Shown here: piece after piece, positions 1 to 9,496 of the stretch
How positions within the stretch are numbered: position 1 is the stretch's first letter
How the letters are laid out: every line of letters begins with the position of its first letter
Assembly (NCBI RefSeq): GCF_905171765.1
Contig: NC_053391.1
Location: 186,568,559 to 186,632,558 of the forward strand
DNA: 64,000 nucleotides
Direction: 5' to 3'
Source: Bufo bufo
Lineage: Eukaryota > Chordata > Amphibia > Anura > Bufonidae
The notes under the pieces: model-generated
What the model saw: the letters and a program-made list of their open reading frames with translations, nothing else
Told to the model about the DNA's origin: nothing
Databases searched by the model: none
Translations under genes and position numbers: made by a program

Positions 1-620
1 ACTGAGTCACTCCCTGACCCTGAGTGTTAGGTGTGGGGTGAGTCACTGATAGCCAAGCAGCAGGCAGTGAAGTGCCATGAGAGCCAGGCCAAGCAGGTGG
101 CAGTCAGGGTGCTGTTGAAGGATGACCATAGACAGTACTGCCCAGAGGATGCCATCTCTGCTGTCCATATACCAGGCAGTATTGCCCCTTCAATCATATA
201 CCACCTGCCCGCCTGGTCAGGGTGACCAGGCAGGCAGGCGGTAAAACTGGTGGTAGGCCTGGTATTCTGCAGACCATCTGCTTGTAAGTTACATATGACA
301 AAAGCCTGGAAGCGTTCAGGTACAGAACACAACATTTCATTTGTTGGCGACAAAATGCAAATTAACATATTGCTGAATGCTGAGACTATAACAAAGGGGT
401 GCAAAAATAATATAGAATTAATAACATTCAAGTGAAATAAGAAGAATTGGTTTTTCCTTTTGTGGTGGCTTCCTATTTTAAAGTTTAGTCCCTGTACACA
501 AACGGGGTTCCGTTCCACCCTCTTATATCTGCAGTTAGGCTTCATACACAAGCCCGTTTCAATGTCAATAAAATTATGCCCCCCCCCTGGAAAAATTTCT
601 GCGGACGCCCATGTCATCAT
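1..620. other. Unassigned sequence with a short open frame
   Basis: I cannot assign this stretch. A 64-codon plus-strand frame (31-225) is open, but it has an in-frame stop just upstream, no recognisable domain and no clear splice sites. A minus-strand frame across 27-620 has no recognisable domain either. Positions 199-241 carry a short G/C-rich run of GGCAGG-type repeats. It could be old transposon or noncoding DNA. Confidence 0.3.
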
Positions 621-834
621 CTAGCCCAGGGATAGATGTTTTTTGCTTTCCCTCCAGGATTCATGGATGTGCACTGGAACCCCCCGGATTATGGTAGGAC
701 ATATGGTTTCTGATTTGATGCCGCCGAGCACCTGATTTAGTGCCGCCTAACACTTGTTATTGCCTACCACATCTATGCTTTTTGCTTAACTTTAATAATT
801 TAATTTATTTTCATTTTGAGGGATATCTTTTCCA

Positions 835-1085
835 TTCACACGTCCGCAAAATGGGTCCGCATCCGTTCCGCAATTTTGCGGAACGGGTGCAGACCCATTC
901 ATTTTAAATGGGGCCGGAATGTAATGTCGCATACGCATTTGAGGATCCGCATCCGTGCTTCCGTTTCCGCAAAAAAATAGAACATGTCCTATTCTTGTCC
1001 GCAATTGCAGACAAGATTAGGCATTTTCTATTATAGTGCCGGCGATGTGCGGTCCCCAAATTGTGGAATGCACATTGCCGGTGTC
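835..1085. mobile_element. Foldback MITE fragment (Harbinger-like)
   Basis: The block contains a strong hairpin at about 852-897 (TGGGTCCGCATCCG pairing with its near-complement around a TTTT centre). It also has the phrase AATAGAACATG followed by TTGTCCGC, which recurs in the better preserved TTA-flanked MITE at 36322-36656. The ends are eroded, so boundaries are approximate. Family assignment is by similarity within this window only. Confidence 0.5.
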
Positions 1086-1262
1086 CGTGTTTTAGAAAGT
1101 ATATTATAGTGCATTTGTATTGTGCGGCAGTTGTGTGCGGTTCTGCTGCGATACTGCAGGTATATAGAGGGACAAGCGTTATTGGAACGAATCATTTCTA
1201 CTGGTGTGATATACCAGTCGTCCCCCCAAAAACTGATTGAAGCGGGGTGTTATATACCAATA
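1085..1262 (+). mobile_element. Relic of hAT 5' end (same family as 62664-64000)
   Basis: The block is visibly the same as 63078-63305. Shared phrases in the same order include ATTATAGTGCATTTGTATTG, AGAGGGACAAGCGTTATTGG, GTGTGATATACC and CCCCCAAAAACTGA. This is therefore a truncated second copy of the 5' untranslated part of the hAT element that closes the window. The transposase part is absent here. Confidence 0.6.
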
Positions 1263-2042
1263 TACTTTCTTTATAGTACATCTGGGTACTGTATAGTGCA
1301 TTTGCGCATGCGCGTACGCGAAGGTTATATTGCCGATATTTCGCACTGAAAAAAATAATGAATGGAGATCGCAAATTCGAATAATACATCTGGTATATCA
1401 CTGTCCATGTTGTGGGACTATTTGTGCACTTCTAGTAATTATTTCTTGGCTGCAAATATGAGCTGAAGGTTTTTCAGGTTTGCCTGCCATTAAAATGAAT
1501 GGGACCCGCCGCAAACTTGCGGTTCGCGAACATTTGATCGCGTTCGCGAACCGTCCCGGCAGATTAATAATGCCAGACCAACAGGGGAATTATACGTGAG
1601 GTCACGGTGTGAGCAATAGGTGGGCCGAGGTAAATACAGTTCTGGTTACTCACGGTTATGTCGTCCCTGGGCAGGTCTGCACAAGTGATGAGGAGAACGG
1701 CACAAGAATTCTCTGGGGCACGCTCTGGTGTAAGGGACACAGGCCAGATGGTGGTTTGTTGTGCCCTTGTTGTTCGGTATTAATGTGCCTATGGCAATGT
1801 CCCTTGTAGTCGTGACGCCAGTACCTTTTGTGGTGGTACAACCATTTACTGTAGTGTTAACTGAGGAACCGAAGACTGAGACAAGGATGGTGCAATCCAA
1901 CTTATAAATTTTACTGAACTTTGCTCCTGGTAACATTACATCTAAGTAATAAACAGTCTGTTGGTACATCCAAGTATGAAATACAGTCTCATGCATACAA
2001 GGGTAGGGTAATGTAAGTACTCAGAAGAAACAGGCTCTTAGT
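1263..2042. other. Unassigned repeat-like DNA, possible LTR relic
   Basis: No gene is supported. 1500-1570 carries small palindromic pieces (TTCGCGAAC twice). The stretch 1590-2040 includes TCGTGACGCCAGT at about 1810-1823, which also occurs in the Gypsy solo LTR at 59362-60263. It may be an old LTR on the minus strand, but no boundaries or duplication are visible. Confidence 0.25.
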
Positions 2043-2068
2043 CATATATATATATATATATATATATA
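2043..2068. repeat. (TA)n microsatellite
   Basis: About twelve TA dinucleotides in a row run directly into a TACAG-type transposon end. TA is the target of Tc1/mariner insertion, so the tract is a plausible landing site for the next feature. Confidence 0.9.
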
Positions 2069-2246
2069 CAGTACAGACCAAAAGTTTGGACACACCTTCT
2101 CATTCAAAGAGTTTTCTTTATTTTCATGACTATGAAGGCATCAAAACTATGAATTAACACATGTGGAATTATATACAGTACAGACCAAACGTTTGGACAC
2201 ACCTTCTCATTCAAAGAGTTCTCTTTATTTTCATGACTATGAAAAG
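2067..2246. mobile_element. Tc1/mariner terminal sequence, two direct copies
   Basis: A roughly 70-bp unit starting CAGTACAGACCAAA, followed by GTTTGGACACACC, occurs at 2069-2136 and again at 2176-2243 in the same orientation. The spacer is about 40 bp. Each copy is preceded by TA. The sequence has the form of a Tc1-type terminal repeat, but two ends in direct rather than inverted orientation do not make one intact element. The DIRS element starts immediately after the second copy. Confidence 0.6.
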
Positions 2247-2584
2247 GGTAAATTACTCTTACCGGTAATTGGATTTCCAATAGCCTCCACAACGGCATTC
2301 CCAGGAGGGTGTCTCCGCCTCCAGGACAGGAAATAACAAGGAAGCACAGGATTTAAGGAGCCTCCTCCCCTTACCTTACCAGTCAATAAGAAAGGACACA
2401 GAAGTGACGCAGAATAAATGATATATTATAGTAAACAAATTACATCATTCGTCTACAAAAAAAAACCATTAAAAATTTGGGAGGGAAACCAGTGCCGTTG
2501 TGGAGGCTATTGGAAAATCCAATTACCGGTAAGAGTAATTTACCCTTTTCCCCGGCGCCTCCACAACGGCATTCCCAGGAGGAC
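2247..2584. repeat. DIRS terminal inverted repeat and internal complementary region
   Basis: About 60 bp at 2250-2312 (with ACTCTTACCGGTAATTGGAT, then GCCTCCACAACGGCATTCCC) is repeated inverted at 2487-2547. It is followed at 2553-2584 by a direct copy of its inner part. Inverted ends plus an internal segment complementary to the termini are the hallmark of DIRS elements, where they allow a circular intermediate. The element is on the minus strand, so this is its 3' side. Confidence 0.75.
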
Positions 2585-2601
2585 TAACAGAATAATCAAT
2601 A

Positions 2602-3444
2602 TCAGGGGGGGGCCACAGCAGATAGAACTTTACGACCAAAGGACAAGTCCTGATCCCTTACTACATCTAGCTTATAGTGCCTGAAAAAAGTCATAGGGTT
2701 GGCCCATGTGGCGGCTCTGCAGATCTGTTCCAGAGGGACTGCTTTCGTCTCTGCCCAGGATGAGGCCACTGCCCTTGTAGAATGAGCCCTCAATATCCCT
2801 GGTGGCTGACAGTTCTTGGTAACGTAGGCAGAGGATATTACGTTCCTAATCCATCTAGCTATGGTTGATTTGATAGCAGCTTGCCCCTTATTAGGGCCCT
2901 GAAATTGTAGAAAAAGGCGGTCCGATTTTCTTAGCGGCTTAGTGGCTTGTAGGTAAGAAAGGACTGATCTCCTGACATCCAGATTATGGAGAGTTCCCTC
3001 CGAGTCAGTAGATGGAGACTGAAAAAACGAAGATAGGGAGACTTCCTGTTCACAATATAATCTGGATACCACTTTCGGGAGAAAGGCAGGACAGTGCCTG
3101 AGGATTATTCGATCATCCAGAATTGTAAGATAGGGAGGCTTGCATGAGAATGCCTGAATTTCTCCAATTCTTCTGGCAGTAGTTATGGCAACTAAAAAAA
3201 CCGTCTTCATGGTGAGGAGCCTTAGAGGGATATTATCAATTGGCTCAAACGGAGGAGTAGTGAGAGCAGAAAGAACTAGGCCCAAGTCCCAAGGAGGAAC
3301 CACCGGACGAGGGAAGAAAGAAGTTCTTACTGCCCCCTTCAAAAAACGTTTGATCAGAGGGGAATCTGTCAGTTTTACGTCCAAGAAGGCGCTTAGCGCG
3401 GAGATCTGTACCTTTAGAGTTGACGGGCGGAGGCCTTTTTCCAA
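2602..3444 (-). CDS. DIRS tyrosine recombinase, intact frame
   Basis: This 280-residue uninterrupted frame is the integrase of the DIRS element. The tyrosine-recombinase signature is complete: catalytic arginine in TTARRIGE (R91/R92), the HSTR box (H221, R224), W247 and the nucleophile Y257 in FFRHYKLD. The N-terminal part (LRPSTLKVQISALSAFL) resembles a core-binding domain, with an upstream extension expected because the frame opens mid-domain. In this family the enzyme is thought to insert a circular DNA copy without duplicating the target. It lies directly downstream of the RNase H region of the same element. The RT upstream is frameshifted, so this copy is not autonomous even though the recombinase could be catalytic. 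Confidence 0.85.
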   Translation of the reverse strand: MEKGLRPSTLKVQISALSAFLDVKLTDSPLIKRFLKGAVRTSFFPRPVVPPWDLGLVLSALTTPPFEPIDNIPLRLLTMKTVFLVAITTARRIGEIQAFSCKPPYLTILDDRIILRHCPAFLPKVVSRLYCEQEVSLSSFFQSPSTDSEGTLHNLDVRRSVLSYLQATKPLRKSDRLFLQFQGPNKGQAAIKSTIARWIRNVISSAYVTKNCQPPGILRAHSTRAVASSWAETKAVPLEQICRAATWANPMTFFRHYKLDVVRDQDLSFGRKVLSAVAPP

Positions 3445-3605
3445 CCCAGCTTGCAGGAACTAAAGGACCTGAGGAATATCAGGAGAACAGACACTTCCCA
3501 AAAAGGACAAAAAGGCATTCCAGGTTCTCAATTAGATCCTTGAAGTTACGGGTTTCCGGCTTTTTAGCATCGTGGAAATAACAGCATCTGACAGGCCCTT
3601 CTGTT

Positions 3606-4385
3606 TTAGCAGGAGGCGTTAAGATTCCAGGCCGTCAAACTGAGTTGCTTTACACTGGGATGATTTAATGGTCCCTGATGGAGTAGGTCTGGGTTTGACG
3701 GCAGTATCCAATAAACTCCGGCTGATAGTTTGAGCAGGAGCGGAAACCAAGCCCTTCTTGGCCAGAAGGGGGCCACCATAATTACATGGACCCTCTCTTC
3801 CTGAGTTTTTACCAGGACTCTTGGAATGAGGCTGAATGGAGGGAAGGCATAAAGGAGCTGTTTTGGCCACGGCCGGGAGAGGGCGTCTAGCCATACCGGA
3901 TGATCTTTTTGCGAGAGGGAACAGAACCTTCTGACCTGCCTGTTGCTCTTGGTGCCGAACAGATCTAACACTGGGGTCCCCCACATCTGGCAGATCTGGC
4001 TGAAAACATGGTGATTTAGGGACCATTCGGTCTCTCTTATGAGATGTCGACTGAGATAATCGGCCACCACGTTTTTTTCTCCCCTGATATGCACCGCAGA
4101 AAGGGACAGAAGGCTTCTTTCTGCCCAACAAAAAATGTTTTTCGATACTTACACCAGTGAGCGACTTTTGGTTCCCCCTTGTTTGTTTACGTACGCCACA
4201 ACTGTAGTGTTGTCCGTCAATATTTTTACGTGTTTTGGAGAAGAGGTTTTGTAAAGGGAAAGGAGAACTCTGTGAACTGCTGACAGTTCTCTTAAATTTG
4301 AGGAGGCGTCCTGCATGTCTTTCTCCCAGGATCCTGAAGAATGACCTCCCCACCCTGAGTTGCTGGCATCTGTTGTAATAACCAT
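3606..4385 (-). pseudogene. DIRS RNase H and adjoining domain
   Basis: Two frames cover the region. 4385-4149 encodes the RNase H core: ITTDASNSGWGG with the first catalytic Asp, then LRELSAV and ILTDNTTVVAYVNKQGG with a further Asp. 4094-3606 begins HIRGEKNVVADYLSR, the end of RNase H, and continues into a domain with LDLFGT, AFPPFSLIPRVL and APFWPRRAWFPLL. That position matches the methyltransferase-like domain described between RNase H and recombinase in DIRS elements; I assign it by order, not by catalytic motif. A frame break separates the two parts near 4100-4150. Confidence 0.75.
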
Positions 4386-4493
4386 AACATCTCTTGGGCG
4401 CCAGTGAACTCCTATGCTCAGGTTTTCCTTTATTCTCCACCAAGTTAGTGACTGTTTTACCTGTTTGGGAACGTGAACCTTTCTGTCTAGAGA

Positions 4494-5430
4494 TTAATTA
4501 TTTCCGTCCCATGAGGATAGGAGAAAGGCCTGAAGGACTCTTGTGTGACTTTGGGCCCACCTTACTGACGGGATTGTGGCTGTTAGCAGCCACAGTACCG
4601 CCATGATGTCTCTTATCGAGGACCGATCCCTGCTGGAAAAACGAGACACTGTTTGGATTAAGTGAGATTGTTTGTCTTGAGGAAGGAAAGACATTAGATG
4701 CCTTGAGTCCAACAGTACCCCTAAAAAAAACTTTTCCTGATTGGGGATAAGGTCTTATTTTTTGGGATTTATTATCCACCCTAGAGTTGTAAGACAGTCC
4801 CGGATTTGCTTGAGGCGTGATTGTAGAAGTTGGCGCGACTCCGCAAACACCAGAAAGTCGTCCAGGTATGAAGGTGAAGAAATTTCGTGACCTCTGACAT
4901 CATTTTTGAAAAAACTCTGGGGGCAGGGGATAGGCCGAAAGGAAGGGCTGTGAACTGAAAATGGGACAATTTTCCTTGAAAATAAATTGCTATCCTTAGA
5001 AAACACTGATGCCTGTGGTATATTGGGACATGGTAATAAGCGTCCTGAAGGTCGCCCGTAGCCATAAAGCAGTCTTGCGGAAGGAACTGTGTGGTAGATT
5101 TTATGGTCTCCATCTTGAATCTCTTGTAAACGATGGATCTGTTTAGGGACTTTAAATTTATTATTAGGCAAAAATTTATTATTTAATCAAAAATATAGGG
5201 TAATAGAATCCCTCGCCGTGTTGTTCTTCTGGTACAGGGATGAGGACTCCTTTGAGGAGTAACGTAGTTATCTCTGACTCTAGGGATGCCTGTTTGTCGG
5301 GCTGCTGTCTTTGGTTGATAAAGAAATGTTTTTATTTGGGGGGGGGGGGGGACAAATTCTAGCTTTAGGCCTTCTCTAATGGTACGAGTGACCCAAGGGG
5401 AGGCATAAATTTCTTGCCAGGCAGAGGAGA
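4494..5430 (-). pseudogene. DIRS reverse transcriptase, frameshifted
   Basis: Minus-strand fragments in three frames assemble an RT in order. An N-terminal stretch VGGRLKQFSSAW...PWV lies near 5430-5350. The palm has FMATGDLQDAYYHVPI and LPFGLSPAPRVF (5113-4870). The catalytic box SYLDDFLVFAE follows (about 4880-4850), and the thumb side has QEKVFLGVLLDSRHLMSFLPQ (about 4750-4680). At least two frameshifts are needed, one just before the YLDD box and one near 4780, so no functional RT is encoded. This RT type primes replication of DIRS RNA and is followed by RNase H in the same polyprotein. Confidence 0.8.
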
Positions 5431-5465
5431 ATTGTTTTAGTCTGCCTCCTACCTGTATCAGCGTG

Positions 5466-6000
5466 TCACTGGGTATGACATGTAGAGGCTTCTGGCTTAA
5501 AAAGGTATCCCCTTCCTCTACCTCTAGAAGGCTGCCACCTTTTTGATCCGTGCCTTTTACTCTGATCCGCTCTCGACCTTTTCTGATTTTGAAAAGAACG
5601 CCTCTGTTGATAGTAACGATTATCAGAGGGGAATCCTTTTTTCCTATCGGAGGCCTTCTCCAAAATATCATCAAGAACGGAGCCAAATAACCTATCTCCC
5701 TCACATGGGATGGAGCATAGGCGGTTCTTAGAGCCTGCGTCCCCTGTCCATGAACGGAGCCATACCGCCCTACGGGTCGCATTGGCTAAAGCACTGCTTC
5801 TTGCAGAGAGCTTAACCAAGTCGGCCGAGGCGTCCGCTAGAAAATTAGATGCTCTCTTTAGGGTAGGAAGGGAGTTTAAGTTTGCTCTCTAACTGATCTA
5901 GCCACACTGAGAGGGTTCTGGCCGTACAAGTGGACGCTATGCTGGGACGTAGCATCGCCGTATTTGTCTCCCAGGATTTCCTTAACAAACTTCTACTCAA
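5466..6000 (-). pseudogene. DIRS gag-like region, truncated
   Basis: The minus strand encodes a gag-type region: ARTLSVWLDQLESKL (about 5920-5880), then LANATRRAVWLRSW, LCSIPCEGDRLFGSVLDDILEKA and a basic RSFQNQKRSRADQSK tail. These phrases are typical of the first ORF of frog DIRS elements as I recognise them. The frame shifts near 5845-5820 and the N-terminus is lost where hAT sequence begins. The basic tail and absence of a zinc knuckle fit a nucleic-acid-binding gag. Confidence 0.65.
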
Positions 6001-6009
6001 ACGCTCGCT

Positions 6010-6936
6010 GCTCACAATTAAGGACGATGCTTTGCATGTGGAAGAGGTGGAAATGGGGGAAGACATTACACAGAGTTATAGTCAGACCACCCTCAGTTCG
6101 TCTTCTCAGCGCGAATTGGACGATGAAGAGGAGAAGGAGGAGGAGCAGGATACGGTTGCCTCCGCTACAGAGGGTAGTACCCATGGAAGTTTAATTTCAT
6201 CTGTTCAGCGTGGGTGGGCAGAAGAGGAGGAAGAGGATGAGGAGATTGAGAGTGATCCTCCTGATGACAACAGCGAAGTCTTGCCTGTTGGTACTCTGGC
6301 ACACATGGCTGACTTCATGTTAGGCTGCCTTTCCTGCAACTCGCGCATTATACGCATTTTAGACAAAACGGATTACTGGTCGTTGTACCCTTCTCGACCC
6401 CCGCTACTAAGAGAACTTCTCATCTCTCATTCCTCTGGTGAAAAGGATGAGCAAAACGGTGCAATACCAGAAGATCCTTGTTGAAAAATTGCTCCAAAAA
6501 TTTCCATCTGACAACGCTGGCGGCAGAATCGGTAGTTCCTTGGCCAACCGAGGAGAGGAGATAAGGGGAACACACAGCAGTTCCAACAGAGGCAGGGCAA
6601 CACTCTTCAAAGCCTGGGACAGTTTCATGACACCCTGCCAGCACCCTCACCCTGATGCGCAGCCTAGTGTCACAAGGAGGGAAAGATTTTGGAAGATGGT
6701 GAAGGAATACATAGCTGACCGTGTCAGCATCCTCAATGATCTCTCAGTGCCTTACAACTACTGGGTGTACAAGCTGGACACGTGGCACAAACTAGCGCTC
6801 TACACCTTGGAGGTGCTGGCCTGCCCTGCTGCCAGCGTTTTTGTCTGAGTGGGTTTTTAGTGCTGCTGGTGGCATTGTAACAGATAAGCGTATTGGCCTG
6901 TCTACTGAAAATGCTGACAGGTTGACTGTTATATAA
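6010..6936 (+). pseudogene. hAT transposase, C-terminal half, frameshifted
   Basis: Two plus-strand frames (to 6484, and 6438-6848) followed by a third (6859-6936) give the back half of a hAT transposase. An acidic E/D-rich linker leads, then LAHMADFMLGC...ILDKTDYWSLYPS. The C-terminal dimerisation domain follows: YWVYKLDTWHKLALYTLEVLACPAASVFV continues after a frameshift as SAAGGIVTDKRIGLSTENAD. The latter matches the conserved hAT C-terminus in which a small-residue motif precedes a KR...LSPE-type block. At least two frameshifts (near 6440-6480 and 6846-6859) disable it. The N-terminal half is missing at the junction with the DIRS element. Confidence 0.75.
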
Positions 6937-7189
6937 ATGAACAAGGCCTGGATTGACCATGACTTCTCGACTCCACCAGAGAAAAGCTAATGAACATAAA
7001 GGCACTTTAAATGTGTTGTTTATAATGTACTGAATACACTGTATTCCCATGCACCCCTTCCACCACAAACAAGGGTATATGGTTGAATCTTCCTTTTTTC
7101 ATCCTCCTTCTCCTCTTCCATCATATCAACATGCTTATTTGTCGAATATAATGCCCTCGCATATATGCCCTCACATATATTGTTTTACA
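6937..7189 (+). other. hAT 3' untranslated region
   Basis: About 250 bp between the transposase stop and the minisatellite. I see no gene; the 27-codon piece downstream of 6846 already belongs to the transposase. It leads without a break into the repeat array, suggesting the array lies inside the element's 3' region. Confidence 0.4.
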
Positions 7190-9072
7190 GGGTCTGCTCA
7201 GGTGCAGGCCCTCATATATAATTTTTTAGAGGGTCGGCTCACCAGCAGGCCCTCACCTACAATGTTTTACAGGGTCAGCTCACCAGCAGGTCCTCGTATA
7301 TAATTTTTTAGAGGGTCGGCTCACCAGCAGGCCCTCCCCTACAATGTTTTACAGGGTCAGCTCACCAGCAGGCCCTCGCATATAATGTTTTACAGGGTCA
7401 GCTCACCAGCAGCCCTTCACCTACAATCTTTTACAGGGTCAGCTCACTTGAAGGCCCTAGCATATAATTTTTTAGAGGGTCAGCTCACCAGCAGGCCCTC
7501 ACCTACAATGTTTTACAGGGTCAGCTCACAAGCAGGCCCTTGTATATAATTTTTTTACAGGGTCAGCTCACCAGCAGGCCTTTACCTACAATCTTTTGCA
7601 GGGTCAGCTCACCTAAAGGCCCTCGCATATAATTTTTTAGAGGGTCAGCTCACCAGCAGGCCCTCGCATATAATGTTTTACAGGGTCAGCTCACCAACAG
7701 GTCCTCACCTACAATGTTTTACAGGGTTAGCTCACCAGCAGGCCCTCACATAGAATTTTTTAGAGGGTCAGCTCACCAGCAGGCCCTCGCATATAATGTT
7801 TTACAGGGTCAGCTCACCAGCAGGCCCTCGCATATAATTTTTTTGAGGGTCAGCTCACCAGCAGGCCCTCGCATATAATGTTTTACAGGGTCAGCTAACC
7901 AGCAGGCCCTCGCATATAATTTTTTACAGGGTAATCTTACCAGCAGGACTTCACATAAAATCTTTTACAGGGTCAGCTCACCTGAAGGCCCTCGCATATA
8001 ATTTTTTAGAGGGTCAGCTCACCAGCAGGCCCTCGCATATAATGGTTTACAAAGTCAGCTCCCCAGCAGGCCCTTGCATATAATTTTTTAAAGGGTCAGC
8101 TCACCAGCAGGCCCGCACCTAAAATCTTTTACAGGGTCAGCTCACCTGCAGACCCTCACCTAAAATCTTTTACAGGGTCAGCTCACCAGCAGGCCCTCGC
8201 ATATAATTTTTTACAGGGTAATCTTACCAGCAGGCCTTCACATAAAATCTTTTACAGGGTCAGCTCACCTGAAGGCCCTCACATATAATTTTTTAGAGAG
8301 TCAGCTCACCAGCAGGCCCTCGCATATAATGGTTTACAAAGTCAGCTCACCAGCAGGCCCTTGCATATAATGTTTTACAGGGTCAGCTCACCAGCAGGCC
8401 CTCGCATATAATTTTTTACAGGGTAATCTTACCAGCAGGCCTTCACATAAAATCTTTTACAGGGTCAGCTCACCTGAAGGCCCTCGCATATAATTTTTTA
8501 GAGGGTCAGCTCACCAGCAGGCCCTCGCATATAATGGTTTACAAAGTCAGCTCACCAGCAGTACCTTGCATATAATTTTTTAAAGGGTCAGCTCACCAGC
8601 AGGCCCGCACCTAAAATCTTTTACAGGGTCAGCTCACCTGCAGACCCGCACCTAAAATCTTTTACAGGGTCAGCTCACCAGCAGGCCCTCGCATATAATT
8701 TTTTACAGGGTAATCTTACCAGCAGGCCTTCACATAAAATCTTTTACAGGGTCAGCTCACCTGAAGGCCCTCACATATAATTTTTTAGAGAGTCAGCTCA
8801 CCAGCAGGCCCTCGCATATAATGGTTTACAAAGTCAGCTCACCAGCAGGCCCTTGCATATAATTTTTTAAAGGGTCAGCTCACCAGCAGGCCCGCACCTA
8901 AAATCTTTTACAGGGTCAGCTCACCTACAGACCCGCACCTAAAATCTTTTACAGGGTCAGCTAACCACCAGGCCCTCGCATATAATTTTTTTACAGGGTC
9001 AGCTCACCAGCAGGCCTTTACCTACAATCTTTTACAGGGTCAGCTCACCTGAAGGCCCTCGCATATAATTTC
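7190..9072 (+). repeat. Minisatellite, ~41-bp unit, ~46 copies
   Basis: The unit reads approximately GGGTCAGCTCACCAGCAGGC, CCTCGCATATAAT, then TTTTTTAGA or GTTTTACA. Two linker variants (a T-run ending AGAG, and GTTTTACAG) alternate, and a third spacer type (CACCTACAATCTTTTACAG) is interspersed. A higher-order block of roughly 290 bp appears to recur in the second half (compare around 8160, 8390 and 8680). The array starts about 250 bp after a hAT transposase stop. Confidence 0.9.
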
Positions 9073-9496
9073 TGTACACATAAAAATAAAAAAGTTATGG
9101 GGGTCATAATATGGCAATGGAAAGGAAAGATTAGTTTTTCAAAGTTTAAATTTTTTTTTTTGTATTAAAACACAAGAAAAATTATAGCTATGTGGTATCT
9201 TTGTAATCATACTGACTCGGATAATAAAAGTAACAAGTCAGTTTTACCGCCTAGGAAACAGTGCAATGGAAATGGTGTTTTTTTATAATTCCACCTTATT
9301 TGGAATTTTTTTTACTACTTCCCATCACATTTTATGCAACCATAAATGGTGCCATTAGGAAATGCATCTTGTATCACAAAAACAAGCACTCATACAGCTA
9401 CAGTATGTGAATGAAAAAATAAAGTTATGGCTTTGGGAGAGCTAAAAATGGAAAATGCATTTCAAATGACCCACTAACCCAGGAGGTCAATTCTAA
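9073..9496. other. AT-rich repeat relic
   Basis: No gene. Phrases such as GTGCAATGGAAATGGTG, AAAAAATAAAGTTATGGCT and GAGCTAAAAATGGAAAA resemble the interior of TTAA-flanked elements seen elsewhere in the window (16330-18000, 31262-31603). It ends exactly where the inverted Penelope arm begins. Confidence 0.4.

Larger units (their letters stand above)
2247..6000 (-). mobile_element. DIRS-type retrotransposon, 5' truncated
   Basis: Read on the minus strand, the order is gag-like region (about 5995-5466), RT (5420-4494), RNase H (4385-4149), a post-RNase H domain (4094-3606) and tyrosine recombinase (3444-2602). This is the domain order known for DIRS elements, which integrate by a tyrosine recombinase and lack LTRs and a DDE integrase. 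The 3' side has the expected split inverted repeats (2247-2584). The gag start and 5' inverted repeat are missing: near 6000 the sequence switches to a plus-strand hAT gene. RT and gag carry frameshifts, but the recombinase frame is intact. Confidence 0.85.

Noticed and set aside
7190..9072. CRISPR-like array
   Set aside because: Units are contiguous without unique spacers of constant length, and the context is a eukaryotic transposon; it is a minisatellite.
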